64,000 bases of DNA from Cryobacterium psychrophilum (GTDB taxonomy: Bacteria; Actinomycetota; Actinomycetes; Actinomycetales; Microbacteriaceae), in NCBI RefSeq assembly GCF_004365915.1, contig NZ_SODI01000001.1, positions 2,852,001-2,916,000 of the forward strand, read 5' to 3'. Under the pieces are notes generated by a model. The model was given only the letters and a program-made list of their open reading frames with translations. It had not been told where the DNA came from and searched no databases. The position numbers and the translations under genes were made by a program. This document shows positions 36,530 through 43,545 of the stretch, one piece after another. Within the stretch, counting starts at the first letter, position 1. Each line of letters opens with the position of its first letter.

Positions 36530-37104
36530 GCGGCGAAACCGTAATTACCATCGTTGGCAATCTGACCAGCGATCCAGAAATGCGCTACACACAGAACGGG
36601 CTGGCGGTCGTGAATATGACCATCGCGAGCACGGCGCGTGTCTTCGACCGGGCGGCGAACGAATGGAAGGACGGCGACGCGCTGTTCTTGCGGGCGAGCG
36701 TGTGGCGTGAGTTCGCGGAGCACGTGGCCGGCAGCCTGACGAAGGGCACGCGCGTTATTGCGTCGGGTCGGTTGCGGCAGCGCTCTTACGAGACGAAGGC
36801 AGACAGCCAGGGCAACGGTGGCGGCGAGAAGCGCACGAGCATGGAACTGGAGATTGACGAGATCGGGCCGTCGCTGCGGTACGCCACGGCCTCGCTGACT
36901 CGCGTCCAGTCCAACAACCAGGCGCAACAGGGACAGCAGCAGCAAGGCCAGCAGCAGCGACCGCAGCAGACGCAGCAGCAGCGCCCCCAACAGAGCCAGC
37001 AGCGACCGCAGCAGGGCAATGACCAGCCGTGGGCACCGATCCCGCCGACTGGTGGCAGCGACGTGTGGGGCCAGAACGGCTACGCCGATGAGACGCCGTT
37101 CTGA
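36526..37104 (+). CDS. ssb: single-stranded DNA-binding protein
   Basis: 192 aa. OB fold at 1-115: [57 protein letters not shown] Gln/Pro-rich disordered linker (about 125-165) leads to the conserved acidic tip ADETPF that binds partner proteins. The phage's own SSB for replication and recombination. Confidence 0.93.
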   Translation: MSGETVITIVGNLTSDPEMRYTQNGLAVVNMTIASTARVFDRAANEWKDGDALFLRASVWREFAEHVAGSLTKGTRVIASGRLRQRSYETKADSQGNGGGEKRTSMELEIDEIGPSLRYATASLTRVQSNNQAQQGQQQQGQQQRPQQTQQQRPQQSQQRPQQGNDQPWAPIPPTGGSDVWGQNGYADETPF

Positions 37105-37262
37105 TGACGATCAAGGGATCTTTCAACGGGCTTATGCCCCCGGCCCCCGGATCTTCTCGGGGCGGGACCAAGCCTGAGCATCGGTGCGGTCAGTGCTGCG
37201 GGCCGCTCGGTAAGAGCACCATTCCATGCAAGAACGAGTCTAAGAAAGCGGCAACCTCGTGA
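37104..37262 (+). CDS. small Cys-containing phage protein, 52 aa
   Basis: ATG at 37104 shares a base with the ssb stop; ends in a GTGA overlap with the next gene. [20 protein letters not shown] then HRCGQCCGPLG and IPCKNES: Cys-x2-Cys-Cys plus a further Cys, compatible with one zinc site. Unknown function. Confidence 0.6.
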   Translation: MTIKGSFNGLMPPAPGSSRGGTKPEHRCGQCCGPLGKSTIPCKNESKKAATS

Positions 37263-37636
37263 GCGAGAAGAACGAAGTAGCCACCACGGAGGATGCCAAA
37301 GCGCAACCGGATGGTCAATGGGTCGAAGATGCGAACGGGAAAGCGTATTGCCTGATCGACACGCATATGGGTTTCCCGCAGCGCATGGCGATGCATAAAC
37401 GAAATCTGACCAACGTGGACAATCTCGCCTATCCGCTGCACCTATGCCGTTTTGTGGGCGGCTGCGAACACAAATGGGGAACCCATGGTCTAGGCCACTG
37501 CATACGGTGTGGCGTCGTCGTTGATGAACCGCGCCCGATGACTTTTGACGACGAGGGCATGGAATTGTTCCGGTTCGCAGCCGAGCATAACGCTCGTGCC
37601 GACGAGTGCCGCAAGACCGAACCGGAGGGCGAGTGA
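37259..37636 (+). CDS. hypothetical Cys/His-rich phage protein, 125 aa
   Basis: GTG start. Contains LHLCRFVGGCEHKWGTHGLGHCIRCGVVVDEP, a likely zinc-binding loop with four Cys and three His, flanked by acidic sequence. Part of the run of coupled small genes between ssb and 39.6 kb. Confidence 0.6.
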   Translation: MSEKNEVATTEDAKAQPDGQWVEDANGKAYCLIDTHMGFPQRMAMHKRNLTNVDNLAYPLHLCRFVGGCEHKWGTHGLGHCIRCGVVVDEPRPMTFDDEGMELFRFAAEHNARADECRKTEPEGE

Positions 37637-38094
37637 TGCTCACACTCGTAAAGCACCGGCTACCCCCGGTGTGGGACGGAAGCAAAGTGAAGTGGGGCAA
37701 GTTCGAGTCGTTCGCAAAGATGCAGATTTGCCCACCGCCCAAAGTTGAGCCATGCGACTGCGGGAGCGTTTCCCCGAAGATGGGCGCAACCGGGGCTAGG
37801 CAGCCTGAGCCGGGGGAAATGATCGCGTCTACTAAGCCGACTTGGGGGCGTGGAGGCCGCAAAGTGCATGTCCCCGCCATGGTTCCCGCATGGCCGGTAA
37901 ATGATCTATATGCCTTCCATTGCCCGGACTGCAACACGGATGACGTTTGGGACATGCGCGCGGACGAATGGTGGACGCTCGGCCCGGAGGACTACGGCCC
38001 AGACGGTTCGGCGCGCCCCGTAAAACGAGAGTGGAGCGGCGGGTTATTCGACCTGTTGCCCGATGAGACCGAGAGCGAGACGAACCATGAGTGA
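37636..38094 (+). CDS. hypothetical phage protein with two Cys motifs, 152 aa
   Basis: ATG at 37636 in the previous stop (TGATG). CDCGSVS at about residue 40 and FHCPDCNTDDVWDM near 95 give zinc-ribbon-like Cys pairs; the C-terminus is acidic (LLPDETESETNHE). Function unknown. Confidence 0.6.
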   Translation: MLTLVKHRLPPVWDGSKVKWGKFESFAKMQICPPPKVEPCDCGSVSPKMGATGARQPEPGEMIASTKPTWGRGGRKVHVPAMVPAWPVNDLYAFHCPDCNTDDVWDMRADEWWTLGPEDYGPDGSARPVKREWSGGLFDLLPDETESETNHE

Positions 38095-38302
38095 TCTACG
38101 AGTCCCCAAGTCCATGAGCGCCGAGGCTGTCATCTGGGCATTCCGTCATGGCGTTGTTTCTGGGATGCGGCAGTCTGGCCGGATCCTCCGGAAGCAAGGC
38201 AGCGCCTATGTGAGCGCGCCCTCAAATGTATTGAAACTCGCCAGCCGTGTGCGCCGAGAGTGGACGCGGCTACACACTAAAAGTGACGTGCCCAATGAGT
38301 GA
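38087..38302 (+). CDS. small basic phage protein, 71 aa
   Basis: Overlaps the previous gene by eight bases. MSDLRVPKSMSAEAVIWAFRH, then an Arg/Lys-rich C-terminal half (LKLASRVRREWTRLHTKSD). Perhaps nucleic-acid binding. Function unknown. Confidence 0.6.
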   Translation: MSDLRVPKSMSAEAVIWAFRHGVVSGMRQSGRILRKQGSAYVSAPSNVLKLASRVRREWTRLHTKSDVPNE

Positions 38303-39023
38303 GCCATGCGTAATGGATCACGCGATCCGGAACGCTCATTGGGACCCGTGCCTGGTGAAGGATTGCGGCGGCTGCAAGATGGCGCAGGCAGCAAAGGGTC
38401 AGCTCTGCGAGTGGTGTTTCAAACGCCTGCTCTCGCACCTCGAAGAGGCACCGGATCTCGTGGCGCACATTCGGGCGCAGGTCATCCCGGCAATGGGCGG
38501 CGCGCAGGGCGAGCGCGTCGACGCGTCGAAGGAAGCGCCGTTACCGCTGCGCGCCGACGCGATGGAAGACACCGATGACCTATTCGGACGTCTGGTTGAC
38601 TGGGCGGCAGCGCTCGCGGCCGAGATGGGCGTGAAGCCTCCCGAGGCTGCTGTCGGGCTGTGGGATGGCGCAGATCAGTGCCGGGGGTTCCGGGCCGCTA
38701 CAGGTCCGGTCGCTGCGTACCGGCTGGCGCTGGAGGTCACCAAGTGGCTGTCTGGCCGTGCGGAGTCGATCGCATACCTGCCGAGTGCGGAGGCGTTCAC
38801 GACGGCGGTTATCGAGCTGGTGCGCACGTACCGGAAGCGGTATCCGATGGCGCCACGACCGCCTCGCCGGTACCAGCCGAAACCGTGCCCGGTGTGCAAC
38901 GAGGCCGCGCTATTCGTGCATTGGCCAGACAACACCGCAGCCGGCGTCGAGGTGAAATGTGAGGTCTGCCACCACGTCGTGGAGGCGGATTGGGAAAAGA
39001 TCATGAAGGAGCAGATCGAATGA
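38295..39023 (+). CDS. hypothetical phage protein with terminal zinc-binding motifs, 242 aa
   Basis: N-terminal Cys cluster (EPCVMDH ... CLVKDCGGCKMAQAAKGQLCEWCFKRLL) and a C-terminal zinc ribbon (KPCPVCNEAALFVHW ... VKCEVCHHVVEADW) flank a helical middle. Such an arrangement fits a DNA- or RNA-binding protein. ATG at 38295 chosen because the family-like Cys cluster begins there. Confidence 0.6.
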   Translation: MSEPCVMDHAIRNAHWDPCLVKDCGGCKMAQAAKGQLCEWCFKRLLSHLEEAPDLVAHIRAQVIPAMGGAQGERVDASKEAPLPLRADAMEDTDDLFGRLVDWAAALAAEMGVKPPEAAVGLWDGADQCRGFRAATGPVAAYRLALEVTKWLSGRAESIAYLPSAEAFTTAVIELVRTYRKRYPMAPRPPRRYQPKPCPVCNEAALFVHWPDNTAAGVEVKCEVCHHVVEADWEKIMKEQIE

Positions 39024-39352
39024 CCAAGCAAACAACGATCGTCAAGGACAGTCACACGATGACGATTACGGATGGCGTGCCAGTTTTCGCCTGCTCGTTC
39101 AGCATCTCGGCATCGTGCTATCAGTACCCAGATTGCGAGTGTGAGTCGTGGGTGCCTGGCGCTCACGAGCACCCGAGCATCACACACGCAGAGTGCCTCC
39201 TGGCCGGGTGGTTCAAGCACCCCGGCGACACTCGGGAAATGTTCATCGAGGACGGTTCCATGATGCCCGAGAACGCATCCGGCCCGATTGAAGTCGAGTG
39301 GGATGACTGCCCACTGTGGTTCTTCACCAAGACGGACGAGGTGACGGCGTGA
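39020..39352 (+). CDS. hypothetical phage protein, 110 aa
   Basis: ATGA overlap with the previous gene. TIVKDSHTMTITDGVPVFAC is a beta hairpin-like start, followed by SASCYQYPDCECESW and an acidic C-terminal half. No family recognised. Confidence 0.6.
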   Translation: MTKQTTIVKDSHTMTITDGVPVFACSFSISASCYQYPDCECESWVPGAHEHPSITHAECLLAGWFKHPGDTREMFIEDGSMMPENASGPIEVEWDDCPLWFFTKTDEVTA

Positions 39353-39633
39353 CCGGCCAGATGGCTCCGCACCTGCGCAAGTATGTGCTGATCACTCGTG
39401 ACGGCGATGAGGTCCGGGCAGGCTTGACGTTCGCTCAGGCTGCCAAACGTGTCGCCCGTCACGTGAAGACCGTCAAGCGGTGGAAGCGCAACGGGATGGT
39501 GTGCACGCTGGTCGACGGTCGCAACATCGTGGACGAGGAAGACCTGCTGAAGTGGTGGCGTGAGCGGATGGTGGCTAGTCCGATTCGGGTGTACCAGGTG
39601 CGGAAGGTGCACCGCGGCGTCGACGGCGAGTAG
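39349..39633 (+). CDS. helix-turn-helix protein, excisionase-like, 94 aa
   Basis: GTG start with GTGA overlap. ITRDGDEVRAGLTFAQAAKRVARHVKTVKRWKRNGMVCTLVDGRNIVDEEDLLKWWRER has the MerR/Xis-type pattern: helix-turn-helix, then a wing that ends in DEEDLLKWW. It could act as a recombination directionality factor for one of the two recombinases or as a regulator. Confidence 0.65.
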   Translation: MTGQMAPHLRKYVLITRDGDEVRAGLTFAQAAKRVARHVKTVKRWKRNGMVCTLVDGRNIVDEEDLLKWWRERMVASPIRVYQVRKVHRGVDGE

Positions 39634-39673
39634 CTGGGTTCGAGGGGGCTGGGTGACTGGCCCCCTCAACCAG

Positions 39674-39703
39674 TTGACAAAGACCTAGTTTAGGTCTTAC
39701 TCT
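39674..39703 (+). promoter_or_regulatory. promoter with an operator in its spacer
   Basis: TTGACA at 39674-39679 and TACTCT at 39698-39703, spacing 18. The whole spacer holds AGACCTAGTTTAGGTCT (39681-39697), a perfect palindrome with 7-bp arms. A protein bound there would block the promoter for the genes from 39749. This is the only clear sigma-70-like promoter in the early region. Confidence 0.7.
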
Positions 39704-39748
39704 GGTGTCAGAGGTTGGCACCGGCCACCACATCCGAAAGGAAAAACA

Positions 39749-39937
39749 ATGATCGATTCAACGACTCACGGAGTAGACGGCATCCGCCGCATCCAACGCT
39801 TCATCGGCCCACGCACCGAGGCCTACACACTCCTTCGCGGCGCGATGAACGCCGACGCCAACGCGCGTCTCGCCGCGCTCACCCCCCGAGAGGCCACCCG
39901 CCCGACATCCGCCGAATATGTGGCGGCTGCACGATGA
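39749..39937 (+). CDS. small phage protein, 62 aa
   Basis: First gene after the operator-bearing promoter, with AAAGGAAAAACA as ribosome binding site. IDSTTHGVDGIRRIQRFIGPR, then an Ala/Arg-rich helix. Function unknown. Confidence 0.62.
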   Translation: MIDSTTHGVDGIRRIQRFIGPRTEAYTLLRGAMNADANARLAALTPREATRPTSAEYVAAAR

Positions 39938-40542
39938 CCGCCACGCTGGTCTGCGCTCGCTGCATGGGAACGTGGGACGTGTGGGGGCGGGATATGCAGG
40001 TTACGGCCGAGGCGATCACGCAGCACCTCGCCCAGGTGCACGAGCTGCACGGTACCTCGGCAGCCGAGGCAATCATGACCTCAGCCACGCTCGGCGCGAA
40101 GCTGGTCGACGCTCGCCGGAATCTGGCAGCCGTCACCGAACGGGCACGAGGGACGCGGGACCAGTCGGAGGCCGTAACGGTCGGCGGTATCACCGGGTAT
40201 GACTCGGCAGTGCTGTCGGGCACGATGCGCAAGGCGAGCCCTCGGAAGCAGGCTGCACGCCTGATGGCCTACGACCGCGAGGCCAAGGCGTGGGAAGTCG
40301 TAGCAGCCTCGGAGCGCGCTATCCGTGTGATTGAGTCACAGATCAAGCGTGAGCACAGGGACAAGCTCATCCCGTACACCGAGGACGAGCTGCGCGCTTG
40401 CAATCGCATCCGCACCGACCTCGGCTGGCACCGGGTGGTCAGGGTGAATAAAACCAGCGTGAGCGTGGAGACCGGCTACTCGTGGGTGGACCGCATACCG
40501 CTCGCCAAGGTGATCGAGGTCCGGAAGGTGGCCGACGCATGA
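39934..40542 (+). CDS. hypothetical phage protein with Cys pair, 202 aa
   Basis: ATGA overlap. LVCARCMGTWDVWGRDMQVT and the His residues that follow (ITQHLAQVHELH) resemble a C2H2-like zinc finger. The rest is helical and charged, with a beta C-terminus (TSVSVETGYSWVDRIPLAKVIEV). Unknown function. Confidence 0.6.
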   Translation: MTATLVCARCMGTWDVWGRDMQVTAEAITQHLAQVHELHGTSAAEAIMTSATLGAKLVDARRNLAAVTERARGTRDQSEAVTVGGITGYDSAVLSGTMRKASPRKQAARLMAYDREAKAWEVVAASERAIRVIESQIKREHRDKLIPYTEDELRACNRIRTDLGWHRVVRVNKTSVSVETGYSWVDRIPLAKVIEVRKVADA

Positions 40543-40604
40543 CTGCCCCAATTGCCGTCAATTCTCAGTTGACACTATTTGAACGCGTCGGGAGGGCCGA
40601 ATAA
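40539..40604 (+). CDS. 21-aa coupled micro-ORF with sliding-clamp-binding-like motif
   Basis: ATG at 40539 overlaps the previous stop (ATGA) and TAA at 40602-40604 overlaps the next ATG (TAATG). Product: MTAPIAVNSQLTLFERVGRA plus a final Glu. QLTLF matches the bacterial beta-clamp-binding pentapeptide consensus QL(S/D)LF with one conservative change. The short size and the coupling are seen; clamp binding is inferred from the motif only. Confidence 0.45.
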   Translation: MTAPIAVNSQLTLFERVGRAE

Positions 40605-40870
40605 TGGCCGTCGAAACGACCGAATATCTGGGCATGCTCCGGCGCATGATCCGTGCAGCAGGTCGCAGGGTCGCGGATGCCGACGAATTGGAAATGGCAG
40701 CACTGCTCGACCTTCGCGACGAGCTGGAAGCGGCCGTGCGCCTCGCCGTGCTCGGGCAGCGCGCCACGCTGGGTCGCTCGTGGGCATGGGTCGGGTCGGC
40801 GCTCGGCATCACCAGGCAGGCAGCGCAGCAACGCTACGGACGTACGACACCGACGAAAGAGACAGAATGA
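40604..40870 (+). CDS. helix-turn-helix phage protein, 88 aa
   Basis: Helical first half (YLGMLRRMIRAAGRRVADADELEM), then SWAWVGSALGITRQAAQQRYGR, a sigma-70 region 4/HTH-like recognition pattern. ATG at 40604 within the micro-ORF stop. Possibly a regulator of late genes. Confidence 0.65.
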   Translation: MAVETTEYLGMLRRMIRAAGRRVADADELEMAALLDLRDELEAAVRLAVLGQRATLGRSWAWVGSALGITRQAAQQRYGRTTPTKETE

Positions 40871-41319
40871 GCTATGACGATGATCTGGACCGGGCGATGG
40901 AAGCGCACTACTCCGGAGGGGACGAGGACACAGTGACAGCAGCAGAGTTCAAGATCCTGCGAGAGCGTCTCGGCGTCTCGGGCCGGTGGCTTGCCGATCG
41001 GGTCGGCGTGCAGGATCGGCAGGTGCGGCGCTGGGAGTCCGGCGTGGCCCCAGTGCCGGCCGATGTCGTCGCACTGATCGAGGGCATGGACGTTGCGGCC
41101 GACAAGCGTGCCGACGACATCGCACGCGAGTGGCGCACCGGTGGCCCCGCACGGATGGTGAGCTATCGCAACGATGACGAGTACTGGGCGAGCGACGCGG
41201 ACGCTATGGAGCGGGGGGAGCCGGCCAGCTATTACCGGGCGATTCTCGGCCGCGTCATGGCGCAGGGGGTCACGCCGATTGAGTACCTACCCGCTGAGTA
41301 CGATCTAGATAAAACCTAG
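40867..41319 (+). CDS. XRE-like helix-turn-helix protein, 150 aa
   Basis: MSYDDDLDRAMEAHYSGG leads to FKILRERLGVSGRWLADRVGVQDRQVRRWESGVAPVPADV, a Cro/C1-type domain of the DUF1870-like kind. The C-terminus is an acidic helical segment ending YDLDKT. The three CTAGATC repeats at 41302-41333 overlap its last codons and stop. Last gene of the early run. Confidence 0.75.
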   Translation: MSYDDDLDRAMEAHYSGGDEDTVTAAEFKILRERLGVSGRWLADRVGVQDRQVRRWESGVAPVPADVVALIEGMDVAADKRADDIAREWRTGGPARMVSYRNDDEYWASDADAMERGEPASYYRAILGRVMAQGVTPIEYLPAEYDLDKT

Positions 41320-41333
41320 ATCGTACCTAGATC
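41302..41333. repeat. second CTAGATC repeat cluster
   Basis: GATCTAG at 41302-41308 and CTAGATC at 41316-41322 and 41327-41333, three sites in 32 bases. CGATCTAGATAAAA and CGTACCTAGATC are identical to words in the 34.6-kb cluster. Located over the stop codon of the XRE-like gene and just upstream of a TTGACA at 41355. Confidence 0.75.
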
Positions 41334-41856
41334 GGGACGTGCATTTTTGACGACTTGACACGTACCCGTTGTACCCCTCTAGGTTTACAAGTGGTGAAGA
41401 AGGGCCGGAGCTAGACGCTCCGGCCTTTCGCGTATCCGCGCGCGAGCGCACGAACGCGGCGCGAGGCTCAGCGTCAACCCCAAGCGAGCCCCCTACGCGT
41501 GCTGGGTTGCTCATGCCCCTTCATTCGGTTCCGGACCGATGCACGAAAAACCCGGCGTAACGGCACCGCGTCAAGGGCCAGACTTTCCCGGCTACCACCA
41601 GCGCCCCAAGGGGAAACGCGTCCAATGGCCGGAGAAAACGCCCGTAGGGGCAACGCGGCGCAGCCCGCTTAAAACTGAATAGCGCGACTGTAGGGCAGAT
41701 GCCGGCCAACGCTGGTCTCTGCCCTGCTTTCGGCACCCACAGATTTTCGGCATCACGTCAACGCTGGTTGGACATTGCGGCGAAGGACCCCTGAAGCACC
41801 ATCACCCTGTGGTGTGGTCATCCTGCGTGCTGCCGAAACCCTTTCGAGGAGCAGTC
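41320..41856. other. non-coding gap between early and late regions of the prophage
   Basis: About 535 bases. It holds a possible -35 TTGACA (41355-41360), a terminator (41403-41428), and a stem GGGCAGA/TCTGCCC near 41694-41727 with the repeated word CAACGCTGGT. No gene is supported; frames there have poor composition. A late promoter or DNA-processing signals would fit this place. Confidence 0.45.
41403..41428 (+). terminator. terminator at the end of the early region
   Basis: GGCCGGAG (41403-41410) pairs with CTCCGGCC (41418-41425), then TTT. The 8-bp GC stem lies 84 bases after the last early gene; the U tract is short. Confidence 0.6.
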
Positions 41857-41922
41857 ATGACCGACACGGATCGCGAGGAAGCGTACGCCGTGCAGGCCGA
41901 CGACGACAAAGGGTGCGAGGAG

Positions 41923-42267
41923 CTACTGCTCAGCGTCCCGCATCCGCTTTGCGATCTTCCGTTCCTTGCGCATCATCGAAATGGTGGTCGGCAACAGCAG
42001 CAACGCGATCGGCGACTTCATCGTGTCAGCCAGGGAGCTAGACGACATGCCCAATGCCAACTGGTTGTGGATGCGCTTCTGCTCCTCCGTCATCGGGACA
42101 ATCTCAGGAGGCTTAGCAGCCTCCACACGCGCAGCCTTAGCCGCAGCTTGCCGCTCCTTGAACGCCGCCTCCTTCGCCTTGCGCGCTACAGTCTGAGCGT
42201 CGTACTTCGCTTTGATCTCAACGTTGCGACGGTCATAGTCGGCTTTGCGTTCTTCGCGTGTCCTCAT
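41923..42267 (-). CDS. minus-strand phage gene, charged helical protein, 114 aa
   Basis: MRTREERKADYDRRNVEIKAK and the Lys/Ala/Glu-rich part that follows look like a long helix; a hydrophobic stretch near SPIALLLLPTTISMM may insert in the membrane. TAGTAT lies seven bases before the ATG, which suggests a leaderless transcript. It is the only supported minus-strand gene in the plus-strand part of the prophage, so it may be expressed in the lysogen. An alternative plus-strand frame from 41857 overlaps it and has weaker composition after about 25 codons. Confidence 0.5.
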   Translation of the reverse strand: MRTREERKADYDRRNVEIKAKYDAQTVARKAKEAAFKERQAAAKAARVEAAKPPEIVPMTEEQKRIHNQLALGMSSSSLADTMKSPIALLLLPTTISMMRKERKIAKRMRDAEQ

Positions 42268-42287
42268 GCCCGCATACTACCGAGGGG

Positions 42288-42599
42288 GTGACCGTGCGCA
42301 CCAACAGTCGACGCATGCACATCCTCAGAAAAGCCTTCTACGACGAAGGCAAGAAGCTCGACGCCAAGGGTGATCGAGAAGCGAACTGCTGGCTGTGCAA
42401 GGAACCCATCGACTACACGGCCACACCGAGCACCACGCCGAGCAGTCACAACCTCGACCACTTCTTCCCGGTGTCCACCCACCCGGACGCACAAGAAGAC
42501 CCCACCAACTTCCGCCATGCGCACATGCTCTGTAACCAGTCGCGCGGGAAGAACGCCCCATCACTCGGCATCGGTGAAGCCGTCGCCGACTGGTGGTAA
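42288..42599 (+). CDS. HNH endonuclease next to the terminase genes, 103 aa
   Basis: GTG at 42288. NCWLCKEPIDYTA with the first Cys pair, HNLDHFFPVSTHPDAQED with the HNH His-Asp, and NFRHAHMLCNQSRGKN with the closing Asn and Cys. HNH proteins beside the terminase are needed for cos cleavage in several phage groups, so it probably works with the packaging motor. Confidence 0.82.
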   Translation: MTVRTNSRRMHILRKAFYDEGKKLDAKGDREANCWLCKEPIDYTATPSTTPSSHNLDHFFPVSTHPDAQEDPTNFRHAHMLCNQSRGKNAPSLGIGEAVADWW

Positions 42600-42620
42600 C
42601 GAAGCCGGAAAGGACACCCC

Positions 42621-42923
42621 ATGTCGTACCACGATCGCGCACCTATGAATGGCATCCCCATCGGTGATGGCCTGCTCTACACATGGACGTGCGGAGACGA
42701 TCACCAGCACGCGATCGAGTGCCTGTACATCTGGCACGACTGCCAGCAGATCTTGGGCCCTGACACAGTGGCTCCCGGTGAGACCTTTGGTTGGAGGCCC
42801 GCCGGTGTGAGAGCACACACACTGGTGCAGGCAGACCCGCTCACCATCACAGCCAGTGTCATCTGGCCCGCGTGCTGCGGTCGACACGGGTTCATCACCG
42901 ACGGTAGATGGGTCGAGGTCTAG
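42621..42923 (+). CDS. hypothetical phage protein, 100 aa
   Basis: GAAAGGACACCCC precedes the ATG. Contains YTWTCGDDHQHAIECLYIWHDCQQILG and a C-terminal VIWPACCGRHGFITDGRWVEV. Conserved Trp, Cys and His suggest a metal-binding fold. Function unknown. Confidence 0.62.
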   Translation: MSYHDRAPMNGIPIGDGLLYTWTCGDDHQHAIECLYIWHDCQQILGPDTVAPGETFGWRPAGVRAHTLVQADPLTITASVIWPACCGRHGFITDGRWVEV

Positions 42924-42926
42924 CCC

Positions 42927-43088
42927 ATGCCCCACTGCTGTGAAGCCTGCCGCTCTACGCTCGTGGGTAACTGCCACGACCTGTACTGCTCGTGTCACCC
43001 AGGCTCCCTACTCGCCGGAGAGACCGTCCTGCCGTGGTCAGCGATCCGCTCCGCAGTAGAGAGCCACCTCAACACCCACCCGCAATAA
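42927..43088 (+). CDS. small Cys-rich phage protein, 53 aa
   Basis: MPHCCEACRSTLVGNCHDLYC, then SCHPG: seven Cys and three His in the first 28 residues, enough for one or two zinc ions. Starts three bases after the preceding stop. Function unknown. Confidence 0.55.
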   Translation: MPHCCEACRSTLVGNCHDLYCSCHPGSLLAGETVLPWSAIRSAVESHLNTHPQ

Positions 43089-43165
43089 AATCCAGCAACA
43101 CCCGACACCACGGCCCACTCCCCACACGAGTGGTCCTCCCTCCCCGGGATTTCTGAGGGGTCGCC

Positions 43166-43179
43166 CGCGTGCGCACGCG
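43166..43179. promoter_or_regulatory. perfect 14-bp palindrome upstream of the small terminase gene
   Basis: CGCGTGCGCACGCG lies 16 bases before the small terminase start, in a 106-base gap rich in CCTCCC and CCCCGGG. Packaging recognition or cos sequences are usually found here; this is a candidate only. Confidence 0.35.
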
Positions 43180-43194
43180 AGAAGGGGGTGCGTT

Positions 43195-43545
43195 GTGAGC
43201 ACTGTCGTTGAGGCCACAGAGATTTCGGTTCAGGCTGCGAGCCATTTGGACCGCACAGGCAAGGACGCTGGTGCTGTCGCGGCCATCTTGGCTTTGGCTC
43301 GGAAGATCGATGATTGGGATGCCGTGGTGGATCACATCATGGAGCAGATTGCGATGGACCCCGAATCGAAGATGCGCCCTCCAGGGGTTGACAATTCTTC
43401 TCTCCCGACTTACCTGAAGTTCTGTGAGTCGCTGGGCTTGACGCCTGGTAGCCGGGGTGAGCTTTCGACTACCGGTAAGCCGGCCGCGCCAACGAAGGTG
43501 AAGAATGATCTCGCAGACTTCAAGCAGCGGAACGGGGTCGGCTAG
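43195..43545 (+). CDS. terminase small subunit
   Basis: 116 aa, GTG start. Helical N-terminal half (VQAASHLDRTGKDAGAVAAILALARKIDDWDAVVDHIM), then SLPTYLKFCESLGLTPGSR, the pattern of actinophage small terminases, and a basic tail. Overlaps the large subunit gene by 41 bases. Confidence 0.78.
   Translation: MSTVVEATEISVQAASHLDRTGKDAGAVAAILALARKIDDWDAVVDHIMEQIAMDPESKMRPPGVDNSSLPTYLKFCESLGLTPGSRGELSTTGKPAAPTKVKNDLADFKQRNGVG

Noticed and set aside
41521..41736. 71-codon minus-strand open frame in the early/late gap
   Set aside because: No ribosome site or -10, and the composition is unlike other prophage proteins; kept as part of the non-coding gap.
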